A DNA stretch of 64,000 nucleotides from Circinella minor. Taxonomy: Eukaryota > Mucoromycota > Mucoromycetes > Mucorales > Lichtheimiaceae. Each line of letters opens with the position of its first letter. The stretch's first letter is position 1. This document shows positions 37,740-51,519 of this stretch, in pieces. The notes beneath the pieces were generated by a model. The model made no database searches. It was not told the origin of the DNA and worked only from the letters and a program-made list of their open reading frames with translations. The DNA lies in the NCBI GenBank assembly GCA_016758965.1, contig JAEPRB010000108.1:62001-126000 (forward strand). The letters run 5' to 3'. The translations under genes were made by a program, and so were the position numbers.

Positions 37740-40700
37740 TAATAAACCAAGGGTAAGGAATGAACAAGCCAATTCTATTCAACTTATCAGTTGATTAACT
37801 TTAATCAGATTTCTATTCGCCGTCAAAATTGGATAATTAATCTGTTTTTTTTTTTTTTTTTACTTTGGACCGTATAATAAAAGAATAAATTATTAAGCTA
37901 GTAAAAAGGTCTACTTGGGCCGACTTTACTCGCCAATATATTCAACCTTTTTGAATTAATAAAGTCAAGTATGTTGCAGAATGTATCTAATTTTCGTCAT
38001 TCATAGTCGTTTTTGTTCCCTCAATGATTTCGTATACCCTTTTATTTTTAATCTTGGCGTATCTTTATTTCTCAACTTGGCGCACCTTATTTTTTCCACA
38101 ATGGGACGGGATTATGTGATAGTATATTATGTCGCGCGCCAAGCTGAAAAATAAAATAGGCCAAGCTTAAAAATTATGAGTGTGTCAATAATTATCAAGA
38201 AAAATATCGATGTTATTTTTCTATTATCAACATCAAAATCCTTTTTTGAAAGTTTTTAAAGATAAGAATAATACAACAACAGAAGAAACTAGTCATGATT
38301 CACTTACTCTGTAGCAGTAAGAAAGGTGAACATTTTAAAATAAAATACAGTACGTAGCGGCTCATCAATTTATATATTTATAAATGTGTGTTTGTTTATG
38401 TGAAGCAACAATAAAAGATGCAGGTTGCTATTCTTTTAATAAACATTAATTTTCGTCCTTTCAATTTCCTACCACCACAAGATTAATATCAAACTTTAGA
38501 GAGTACTTGTGGTATCATTATTGTTATTGTTATATATTATTGCTAAGAAAAAAACATTGTATGAAAAGAAAAAGACAAGTTAGAATGATCCTCACAATCA
38601 TTGTATTTGTTAAAGATCCTTTTATAAATTTCATGTATCACGGAAAAGATTTAATATACTTTTTGGTTTAAAGGTTGTATTTATATATTTTATTGAACAT
38701 AGTGTATTATGTGACAAATGGAATATTACAAGTATAAGAGGATGTAAAATAAAAAATTTTTTTTTGTAGGAGAGTAAAGAGTTTGTTTATAAAGAAGGTA
38801 TATCTTGGCCATAACTCCAAAAAAAAAAGTTACATTTTCAAGAGAGATCACAAAGAGATGTCACAAAAAAAGTGACCCTCGATCTCTCTCGAAAAATCAC
38901 TGGCCTTGGTAGAAACTCTCAGTTTCGCCCGAAAGCAAGACCGATTGTTTCTTGAAGTACTATCAGTGGGCACGGAAGCAATTTCGATAGCACTTCTTGT
39001 CGCCTTGCTACCTATAACGCACTAAGTGGTCATGCATTAGTACTTGGTCTTCACAAGGCTAAAAAGTAGTGACCGGGTCGGGAATACTCGGTTATGCCCT
39101 CGGGCAATTTGATTCGTTCCCTAAATACTATCAGTGGGCACGGAAGCAATTTCGATAGCACTTGTTGTCTCGCTACCTAGGCGCACCAAACGGCCATCAT
39201 TAGTACTCGGTAAAACACAAGACTGGAAAAGTAGTGGCCGTGGTTCGGAACGCTCAGTTTTGCCACGCCAAGCAAGGTCGATCCGTTCCTAAAGTAACTA
39301 ACAGTGGGCACAAAAGCAATATCGCTAGCACTTTGTTACCTCGCTACCTATAACGCACTCAAGTGGGCATCCAAGTGTACTCGGTAAATCACAAGGCCAA
39401 AAAAATCCAAAAGTCCTCTGGGAAATCGTCCCAGTCGAGCTTGCCAGAACTTTTATACCAGACAGGCAGCCAAGCATCCTCCCGACGGTCCTACAATCCA
39501 ACTCTGACCCAAAGGCGTGAAACAATAAAATTATTCTTTCAATAATACCACTTACCTTTAAAAACTTTACCGGGGAGTGGTAAAGTATCCCACTTGATAG
39601 ACTTATAATCCAACTCTGACCCAAAGACATGTGTAGTACCATCATATAAATATGTTTTTTTTAAAAGAAACATCACGTACCTTTAAAAACTTTACCGGGG
39701 AGTGGTAAAGCGTCCACTTGATAGACCTATAATCCAACTCTGACCCAAAGGCGTGAAACAATAAATATAGGCTTTTCAATAACACCACGTACCTTGTGTA
39801 CCGCACCCAACGCACCCTCCCAGTCGTTCTGCTTAAGTTATATATATAAAGAACAGTAATTAGTAATTAGTTTGATTCATACAGCACCCTCTCTCTCATT
39901 CGTCCTAATTCACGCACACATATGCCTCGTTTGATGCCAGTTTTTCGACGTACCGTGATCCAATAACTCTCAACCACAGGACTTTTCATAGATATTTTGC
40001 CAGACAATGGAGTTAGGAAAACCAACAATGTCAAAACAAATGACTTTGCCAAAAAAATAAAAATAGGTACCTTGTCACTATAGTAGAGTAAAGAACATTC
40101 TTTTTTTTATAAAAAAAAATGAGGTGATTAAAATAAAAATATTAGTCAAGTAAAAATAAAATGGAGTTAGGAACAAATAAAACAAAAGCATTGTCAAGGA
40201 AAAAAAGTAAAACTTTATTTTGCTACCATAGATAAACGCCAATAAAAATAAAATGCGCGTTCTTCACTTCTTCATTTCTAGCAAAAAAAAAAAAAAAAAA
40301 AAACAAAGTCTGATTAGCATAAAATAATTAAAGTAAAAAAATAATAAAGAAGGGACATGAAGCATAAAATAATGAAGAGGCAGCCAAATGAATTGTGAAA
40401 AGTAAAAGAAAAAGAAAAAGTACAATAGGAACGTTGTCGTTTTGCATAATACTATTAAAAAATAAAAAGTTGGGTCTGAAAAGTCTATTATCCAATGAGA
40501 TAATTCCAAAGAACTGGCTTCACAGGTACGCTCCCAAATTCACGGATGCGATTATTTTCTATAGATAATGTATAAATCATGAATAAAAGTAATAAGAGTC
40601 CATTATTTAATATTTTTAGAAGAAAAAACCCCATACATTTATATTTTTATTAAATTAAAGTCAACAGATTAAACATGAGGTAAATGTCTAATGGCGTGTT

Positions 40701-41694
40701 TTTGAGAGATCTATTTAACCAAAGAGTGGTCAGTATAAAAATAAATATTGTTATGGTAACAGGTATGTAGATCAGCTTTTTTTTTAGTTTTAATAGGTCA
40801 CCATGGGATTCAAAGATTTTTTGTACTTGAAGTTTTTTTTTTTTATTCCATCATAATACCTGTGAAGAAGGCCCGTGCGTATGATGATCTTTTAATATTA
40901 TATTTGTTACTCAATAATTTATATAATTATAATGGTGCCACAAGTAGTCTCTGATATGCTCAATACTACCCTTGTAGTGGGAAACAGAATCAAAAGAAAG
41001 AAAACTAATGTTTATTGAAAGAATCATAATCTGCATCTTTTGTTGCGCCACATAAGCAAACACACATACATATTTATAAATATATACCGTAGATACAATT
41101 TATAGTCGCTGTACATATAAAAAAACAGTGGTGCAGTATTTTATTCCAAGAGGTTCATTTTACTATTAATTTATTTTTGCTGTTACCTACATGGTAAAAA
41201 ACCCAGTAATATACACATAATTATTTAAATAGCATTATGAAGAGCAAAAGAAGATTATCCGATATAAAGTAAATGTTTTTTTTATAACTTGAGCAACTGA
41301 ATTTTATTAGTTCCATGCCCCACATAATGACTTCATACTATCTGTTAAAAAAGAAAAAGAGGAATTTAGATTTCAGGTATTAGTACGTCCCCTCGGAGAC
41401 ATACTGTTGCAGCAAGAGAAAAAAAGTCCATGTTTATCATTCGGTCCCACTGGTTCAAAGAATACCATAAAACTTGAATGCCCAAAATGGGAAGGGTTAT
41501 GTCGACTCAAGTAACTAAAATGAAGAATTCTTATTTAAAATATGGATCAAATGAGAAAAAGAGACTAATGTGTATATAGATAATTTAAAAAATATTATTC
41601 AACTATGGGTATATATATGATGCCAATTATTTCAAGGTGAACAAATAACCCAAGAAAACATTAAAAGCAACAATTGAAAAAAAGAGAGAGAGAT
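37740..41694. repeat. R2: second copy of ~3.9-kb direct repeat
   Basis: Same content and orientation as R1. Differences seen: an insertion near 38335-38370 (about 30 bp), a small insertion near 40562-40580, a deletion of a few bases near 40396, single substitutions, and tract-length changes. It includes the GC-rich tandem core (about 38870-39830). No long ORF. It starts directly after repeat b and ends at GAGAGAGAGAT. Confidence 0.9.
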
Positions 41695-41800
41695 GCAATG
41701 CTGACATTTTTTCTTTTGACGATATTATATCACGTTTTTCAATAAAAAAAACTTTCAATAAACTTCAATGGCAACAAACTGTTCACATAAAAGTTACATA

Positions 41801-42595
41801 CCGTCACCGCTCGATATAATGATACACCCCGTCAGACCAAAAGTGTATCGTTATATCGAATTATCGTTATATCGAATTCTTGATCTGAGTTATAATGATC
41901 GGATAAAATGTCATACATATGTACTTGACCTTATTTGTATCTATATGTCTTGTAAAAAGACTAAACTCAAGAACTTTATGTTGTCCATACTAAAAATAAG
42001 CTATAAAAATAAAACAGTTCTTTTTTTTTTGTACAATTTTCTTCGTTAAATATTCCGTGTCTTATTACTTCTGGCTGAATTACAATCACATAATCGCATA
42101 TAATTAATGCTGATCCTCTATAAGAAAAAAATACGAGTATCATATTATGATAAGCATCAAAAACCGTCTACGTATTATTGTTTACAAATCCATGCCAATT
42201 GACAAAGAAAAAGTTAGACAAGCATAACTGGGGAAAAAACAAATCTAATTTTTATAAGAAAGAAGCAGAAGCAGAATATCACTTACTTTCTTTTTTTTGG
42301 AAAAGACGGTGCCTGAAGATAAATTTGATGTTCAAATTATTAAAACTTGACAAAAATGTTTAAAAACTAAAGTTAGAACATAAAAAAATGCCCAACAAAC
42401 TGGTATTATTTCCTCTTTTAAGGGATAAAGATATTATTTGTCCGCTCGATATAACGATATTTTTGTCAAAACCCTATCGGATATCGTTATATAAAATTAA
42501 CGATATTTCCCTGCTTAATCTGTCTTGCACTCCAAAACCCTATCGTTATATCGAAATATCGTTATATCGAATATCGTTATAGCGAGCGGTGACGG
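41801..42595. mobile_element. 795-bp MITE, Tc1/mariner (pogo/Fot1)-like, with TA duplication
   Basis: The left end CCGTCACCGCTCGATATAAT and the right end, read on the other strand, CCGTCACCGCTCGCTATAAC, are terminal inverted repeats matching at about 21 of 23 positions. TA dinucleotides flank both ends (41799-41800, 42596-42597), the target duplication of Tc1/mariner elements. Subterminal words ATCGTTATATCGAA repeat several times near both ends, as expected for transposase-binding sites. An internal CCGCTCGATATAACGATA near 42441 suggests a nested or rearranged end. No transposase ORF exists, so the element is non-autonomous. Confidence 0.85.
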
Positions 42596-42743
42596 TAATT
42601 GCAGATTTTTTTTTATTTCACCATGGCTGTATGAAATGCTAGGTATATACACCACCAGTTATTTTTTTCTGCGTGATATGTAGTATATATTTCCTTATGT
42701 ATATTAGCAGTTTTCTTTTAGGATACTACTTTTTGAATACTAT

Positions 42744-43331
42744 TGAAGCGTTCAATGTGTGATCGAAGTACTTCGTATAAAGATATAAAATAAAGAAGAA
42801 ATAATACACTATGTAGTCGTATTTGAATAATAAATTGTATGAAATAGAATAGAAATATGGGTTGTGGGAGTTCTTATATTCAGGAATATTACGTCTAAAT
42901 CCACAAAAGAGAAATATTGTAATGAGTTTAAGAGACTCTATGCTCAAAGAAAACTAGTGTCGGGTCAATTTAATTGTTAAAAGACTAAAAGATTTAAAAG
43001 GTAAAGAGAACTAAAGAAAAGATTCTATTTGAAATAATTTAAAGGCTATTCATACTATTAGCAATGCCGGAAATATGTCATTGCTTTTGCGGAAATATGT
43101 CATTGCTTTTGCGGAAATATGTCATTGCTTTTGCGGAAATATGGCATTGCTTTGCCAGAAAAGTGGCATTGCGTAAGCCAATAAGATCATGTAATGAGGC
43201 TGCTTGTGATACTGTAATAATAACAATAACAATAATAATAGTAATAATAATAATAATAATTGTAAATAATAAAGATAATAATGATGGTAATCATGTTGAT
43301 GTAAAAATATATTTCTACTTCATACGTTACA
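42744..43331. repeat. repeat b' (second LTR-like direct repeat)
   Basis: A 588-bp counterpart of b, beginning TGAAGCGTTCAATGTGTGAT and ending CATACGTTACA. It differs mainly in carrying the 22-bp tandem repeat at 43069-43179 and in the length of its (TAA/AAT)n part near 43217-43260. Confidence 0.7.
43069..43179. repeat. 22-bp tandem repeat, five units
   Basis: Units start at 43069, 43091, 43113, 43135 and 43157. The first three are identical (GGAAATATGTCATTGCTTTT then GC); the fourth and fifth are diverged (GGAAATATGGCATTGC..., AGAAAAGTGGCATTGC...). Absent from repeat b, so it expanded after b and b' separated. The ORF across it is only the repeat read in frame. Confidence 0.85.
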
Positions 43332-43592
43332 ATAATATATCTATCGATATTATTTTAAGATAATATAAACAAAAAATAACAATGTGCTCTTTACGTATCT
43401 ATCCAATAGCACTTGTTTACTTTAATTTAATTTATCTTCCAGAAATGTACGTATACGTAGTTGTTCTGTAAAAATAATTGTTGAATCTTTTTTAATTATC
43501 AATTTGAAAAAAAAGTCTTTGTATCCAATATATATATATATATATTCTTTCATAATTTTTGGAAGGCTGCTATTATATTATAGATCGATAGA

Positions 43593-45934
43593 TCATGCTT
43601 TTAGGTTATAATGTCTATAAAACACTATCAACAAGAGTAGCAAAAGAAAAAGCAGGAAAAGCAAAGCTAGTAAAAAAACAGCAACTGCAGTGAAAACGCC
43701 ATAAGCAAAGTACCACACTATTTCTCGTTCTTTAATAATTACACCCTAATATGTATATAAGGTTGATTAATTAGAATATAAAGTAAGAGAAAGCGAGCGA
43801 GAGAGAGACGAAACATTTAACTATAATTAAAGTAAAAAAAAAAAATATACAAACCTTTTCAACTTTTTCTTTTTTTCTTTTACAGCAGTTATTATAACTT
43901 TGAAAAGATAAGATTAGAAGATTAAATATTAGTTGATTGTATTCATCTTGATACGACCAGTTTGTATTTGGAAGGAGAATTTCTAAGAATATTCAAAGTT
44001 TAATACGTATTATGTATAATTATAAAAACCAGTATTTTTCCTATATAAAAATAGTATATGGTACCTTGAGCATAAGTTAAAAAATACGTTTCAATAAGGC
44101 TTCTACGTGAGACAATGATTCCCTTAGTATCATCATCTACTAATGGCAAAGAACCATTAAAAATCGTAACCTATAATTAACAATATAAATCATTTATTTT
44201 ATGAGAATATAAATAATCAATATGTTTAGCAAAGATTTTTATATTCATGTACATCTATATATATCTAGTTATATATTTCTTACCTTAAGTTCATATTCGA
44301 ACATTTTAATTGCTTTTATATGTAAAAATTTCAACTGAGCGTCAAACAATACATGAAGTTTCGCATTGATTTTTTCAAGTAATTTTTTTTCCTTTTCTTG
44401 ATAGATTTCTGAAAGATAACAAGAAGCCCTTGTCTGATATTCATTGATCGTATTATCTTGTAAGGTACGCATACGATAACCTAAATCACTAATAATGTCA
44501 TCTTTTTCGAGTGTGCGAGTCAATAATAAATCAAACCTTTTTTCAAATCGTTTTAAAACATCCTGTTTTTTTTTAAAAAAAAAAAAAGAAAAATTATTTT
44601 TAGTGTAAGTTTGAATAGGTCCTTTAAAGAAAAGATATCAATATATATATATAGTGTGATTAATTCTTACATTTGAAATTTCATCACATCGTAACTCTGA
44701 CAACAGTTTTTGTTGGGTGGATAAATCCAAGCTTTTATTCAGACAGATTTGTGTCCAAATGTCAGACACATATTTATGATAACCATCAATAGGGATCTGT
44801 TTGTGATACTGTGGTTGAAACACATAATCTGAGGTAGTCGGATCTATGAATCGTTCCTGAAGGTTGGTGACGTCCTTGATAAACTGTTCAGAAGAAAATA
44901 TTGGATCTCGGGAGCCATTAAAAAACATGAAATCAAAAAAATCATCAATGGTAGGAGTAGTAATAGTAGCCTAGATATTAAATAGATAAATTTAGTGTTT
45001 TTTCTTTTTCTTTTTTTTTTTTTCAAAAAGTTATATATTATTTAGTTACTACCTTATTATCCAACGTTCTCCAAATGTTGTTAAAAATATTATTTAAATT
45101 TTCCTTGAACTCTTTAAATGGTGGTGCTTGGCCAAAAATTTCATTATCACGAATGATAGTTATAATAAGAGTCTTTTGACGTGCTCTAATGATATTACAT
45201 ATATAATATTAATATTGAACATGTTTTATAGATAAAGTTTTGAGCCTATAATGTAAATCGTATTTACCCTTTTGGATTTTGAAAAAGTCTAAGATAAGCT
45301 TGAATTACATTCTCGAGCATACTTATAGTACTGTTTGTAAAAAGATCAGGTTCACGCAAATCGAAAATAAGTACTTCCGTTGTTGTCAACGCGAATAAAG
45401 CTGCTTTGCTTTCAAAATCTTGATCTTTATTACTTTTAGGTCCAACAGGACCTTGAACATCTATTAAAAGAATAGGCAACTGTGTCGCACGAGACATCCA
45501 AATACTTTGAGTTGTTTGACTACATGCTATAATTTTATCGGTGTCATCAAACAATGTTTCAAATAATGATCTCAATAAAGGACCTATATTTTTTTCAAAA
45601 AAAAAAAAGTTGGTGAATAGTATTAAAAAAGAAAGGAGTGGTGTATTCACTATTTCATATAATTATCAAAACATTGCTTACTTTTACCAGCGGTATACCG
45701 AGAACCAAAGATGGATACGACATGGTAGTCAAGTTTTGCTTCGGAAAGTTCCCATTTTTGTTCAATAACAGTTGATAACTCATCGCTACATATAATGGAA
45801 ATTAGTTGGAGTTCACTATATCATAGTATTCTTAATAAATATAAAACTAATAGGAACATCAATAGTATGTACCTAAATTCTTGATTCTCGTCAATTATTT
45901 GATGACATGGATAAGTATCATTTTTTGCAGGCAT
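43593..45934 (-). CDS. Sey1/RHD3-like protein, copy B (degenerate GTPase, TM tail)
   Basis: Nine exons on the minus strand: 45934-45873, 45785-45682, 45583-45268, 45185-45053, 44970-44671, 44562-44284, 44170-44065, 43982-43855, 43745-43593; 526 residues, same intron positions as copy A. The P-loop reads GSRYTAGKSP: one residue is inserted between Gly and GKS, and the following Thr is Pro. G3 is DVQG, and the [11 protein letters not shown] of copy A has become KSNKDQDFESK; the second arginine before SIWMS is also lost. The RD at the G4 position remains. The last exon uses an acceptor 21 bp upstream of the position homologous to that in copy A and encodes a strongly hydrophobic tail (VFTAVAVFLLALLFLLFLLL...), a good membrane anchor. 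The frame is intact, so this may be a pseudo-GTPase rather than a dead gene; nucleotide binding is doubtful. Confidence 0.8.
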
Positions 45935-48900
45935 ATTTTTAAAATAAGTATAAAATGTCGTTAACAAAGAAAAAAAAAAGGCAAAGAAAGAAAGAAAGAA
46001 AGAAAAATTTGAAAATTGAGATTCTATTATACACATCGTCTCTTGTTGTCAATTAGTAGCTCAGTACTAATACCTAACGATTCATCTCATCAAATTTTAC
46101 TTGGGAAAAAAAAACAGGTAATGAATAATAATAAAAACAAACAAAAACAGACCTTTTTTTCTTGTTTTTGCCCATCATTCATCACAATGGTTAATTCTTT
46201 CTTTCCAAAATTGCCAAATAAAAAAAAAAAATATGAAAAAGCTATTATACATCATGTAAATAACCAATTTAACGATCTTCCACTTCAGAGTGATGACTGT
46301 CAACTTTATGCATTAGATAAAAGCTACTGCGTATATATCAACAGCTAAAAAACACGTCTTACTACCAATACTATTTATGTTTACGTACTTTATTACTGTT
46401 AGGTTAAAATTTATTGTTTTATTAATTAAATAACTTTGGTCAACTTGTGTCTATATGGGCATATGGTCGCTTCCTTGCGATACTGTATTCATTTTATAAG
46501 ATTATTTAATGAAAATACAAAAATAAGTAAAAATGTGTATTGACTACTATCAAGTGCTTCCCTCCCCTCCTTTTTTCTCCTTTAGGATTGAAGAAGAGGA
46601 GAAAGGCAAATTAATAGGGTGGGGAGGGATATGAATGTAAAAAAAGTTATGTAATAAAGAAAAAAAAATAGTATATGTTTTTTTTGGGTGAGGATTAATT
46701 GTCTGGATGAAGATAAATTGTTTATGTTTGAATTGTTGTGTGGTATGTCGAGGAAATACAGTTGCCAAAAAGTCCAAAGGATGAAGGCAACTGTATTGTC
46801 GAGAAGAGCCCGGTATTGATGCCGGGCGATGATGACCTTAGAAACCACATAATAGTACTGTTGTCCCTACTATAGCATTTCTGAAAGCTATTGTGTTTTG
46901 TCGGTGATGCAAAATAGTACAGAGATCCAAGAAGATAGTACACCGTTAAATAATAATCTCTTGTTAGATCATTAAAAAAGTATATATATATATATATAAT
47001 ATTGGAAAGAAAAAGAAGAAGAAGAAAGGAACCTTTTATAGATATTTAGCTCGTCCCGATCCCCTCCCCCTTCTTTTTTTTTTAAACAATGAAATTAAAC
47101 TCTATTTCTCTAGTCAGTCAATACTAATTAATAATTTCGCAAATAGCAACAACAGACAGATAGAAAACAGAAATATAAAATATTTGACATTACTAAATTA
47201 TTTTTCTTTGTATATAAACATACCTGAAATGTAATTTTTACCACATTCAGGAGCATATATGTATGATTATACGTAATGAAAAACATGAACAAATTTCTAA
47301 AGCAGAAAGTTTGAAAACTTTTTTTTTTATTTTTTGTAAAATTATAATTCCATGTATAGTTTCCACTATTAATTATGTAAATGATTTGCTTCGATTTTTT
47401 TTTTTATATATATACCTGAGCATAAAGTTAATCACACTAGTATTTGAATCAGTCTATACTCTTTTCTGCTACTGTTATATTATCATTATCCAAAACGTAT
47501 GTCGATGAAATACTCTCATCCCATTTAGAATTTATGTTTCATGCCGTTATTTTATCAATATTGTAGATTTTCGAACCGGTCAACTTGAATTTAGTAATGT
47601 CACACTACACAGCGTTGACAACGGTTAAGAAGATGAAAAACATCTATATGACGTCAAGTTTAGCTAGAGTATAAAAAAAGATGCCACTTCAATATTTTTA
47701 CTAAAAACTAGGATATCAATATAATAGTTTAAACCACTCCAAACACTTATTATTTATCACTATGTAGCGACATAAATGTTTTGTGAAACTACTTCTATAT
47801 AGTAATTCTGTCACTAGGTAAGTGATCGATTTAATTGACAAATTATTTTAGTGTTGCTACGTACTACTACTAATTTTGATATCATTTATTACCATCACTA
47901 CTCATACCATATAAAAAATGTATATAAAGCAATACAAAACTATATATTATAAAAAAAAAAGTGTGTGTATGTTATAACCATATAAGTATTTTATTTCTAC
48001 TTTTGAGAACTGAATAAATCTCATTTTTCGATACGTATAAGTTGATTAATAATAATGTTTTTTTTTTTTTTTTTTTTTTTTTTTTTCAAATTTATAATTC
48101 AAGATTTTCCGTTATAATTATGATTTAAAAAAAGAAAAGTTACTATATACTGAAAGTTTATAAAAAAATAGTGTTTTGCTGCGGTAAGTGGATTTTTTCT
48201 TTACATTGTGTGCGTGTGTAAAAGAGAGAGAGAGAGAGGGAGAGATCAACATGTGAGGTACTAGATCAATAATTTTTTTTTCTTCTAACTATATAGCTTC
48301 AAATATATTACGAATAGGTTACCATATAAGTGATAGAAATCATGGAAAAAAAAAATTGACACGGTAAAACGAACGGTAAATAGTAAATCCTTATATTATA
48401 TGTACATAAGTAATTCATATAAGAAAGTAAAAAAAAAAAACATAGGATGTATATCGTATTTAAACTAATCAGTTAACATAAAAAAAAATAGTTGACATTT
48501 GATAATAATAATTAATGTTATCTATAGTTTTTCTTTTTATCTTTTATGATATAAAAGATAACGAAATATATAGAGAAATTTAGTTGTATAACCCAACTAA
48601 AATAACACAGAGACAATACAACCAAAAACTATTTGAATCGCTTATTATTGTTAGTAATTCTTTTTTTCAAAAAAATAATAAAAATATATATTTGTTATGA
48701 ATAATTTCTTTTTGCTTTTTTTTTTGTTCATGTTTTAAATATATTATTATTATTATTATTTTTGTTCTTTTCTTTTGGTTACACAGACTTGTTTGAATTA
48801 AAATGGAATAATGCGCCGGGAAAAGTTGGATACGTAACTTAAAGGGTTAAGATAAAGTGTTGAATCAAATTTTCATTGATGATAACGATAAAAAGAAACA

Positions 48901-49127
48901 ATTATTTTTGGAGTTAACGGAAAACCCCAAAACTTAAAAAAGAATCGTCAAATCAATCCTTCCCCTCCCACACATGCTTGTATACTCCGTTTTCTTTCTA
49001 TTTTTTACCTTTTTTGGAAAGTTGATATAATAATAAAAAAAAAAAACGCGTCAAACGAAGAAAAAATAAAGTCCACACTTCTCTTTCTTTCTTTCTTTTT
49101 TTATTAATTCACATAATATATAACACA
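45935..49127. other. 3.2-kb region upstream of Sey1-like B and before ADH
   Basis: To about 47950 it resembles the copy A upstream DNA but with roughly 0.9 kb of extra sequence (about 46.9-47.8 kb) not seen in A. Perfect 12-bp inverted arms AATACAGTTGCC/GGCAACTGTATT lie at 46755-46766 and 46786-46797, and GCCCGG/CCGGGC at 46808-46813 and 46822-46827. A 26-base T tract lies near 48058-48086. No credible gene. The ADH promoter is at the right end (TGCGCCGG at 48812-48819). Confidence 0.45.
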
Positions 49128-51030
<1,903 letters not shown>

Positions 51031-51519
51031 ATTATTGATAAGAGTAAATTATAAATAAATTCCATTCTTTTTCATTATTTGATATTGTCCCCCACTGTTC
51101 TCTCTAATTGTATAAAAAATAGTTTGTAATTTTCTCTCCCTTTCTCCCTCCCCCCCCCCAATCTGAACTTTTTGTGTTGTTATAATTTTTTTTTTTTTTA
51201 TTAAAAATGGAAAAAAAAAAAATTGTTATCATGATTTTATGTACTAAATGAAAAAGGTTACAATTAGTTGTTTGATTGGTGTTTGAATGATGATAATAAT
51301 AGTTTTGTAAGGGGAGGGAGGGATTGCATACTATGTGTTTTACGTACGAAAGAAAAAGAAAAAGTTGTTCACTTTTTAAGAGTAAATTGAATAGGTGGGT
51401 GGGGTAGGAGTTAAACGATTTTTTTTAAATGCTTTGAAAAAAAAAATATATATTTCGACTTTTGGGGATTTCCTTGTTAGAAAAGGATAGAATTTGAAGG
51501 TGAACTTTTCTTATAACGA
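51031..51519. other. convergent 3' region, ADH / PBS2-like
   Basis: AT-rich spacer with C, T and A tracts and a GGAGGGAGGGA run near 51312. No gene. Holds both 3' UTRs. Confidence 0.45.

Noticed and set aside
41768..42049. 93-residue plus-strand ORF across the MITE left end
   Set aside because: It starts outside the element and reads through the terminal repeats; no transposase motifs.
43069..43179. CRISPR-like array
   Set aside because: Units are contiguous with no spacers, and the genome is eukaryotic; it is a simple minisatellite.
43856..45934. Sey1-like B as a plain pseudogene
   Set aside because: All nine exons join in frame with good splice sites and there is no internal stop when the upstream last acceptor is used; degeneration is limited to motif residues.
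46016..46348. 110-residue plus-strand ORF upstream of Sey1-like B
   Set aside because: The homologous place in copy A has a different frame and protein, so it is not conserved as coding.
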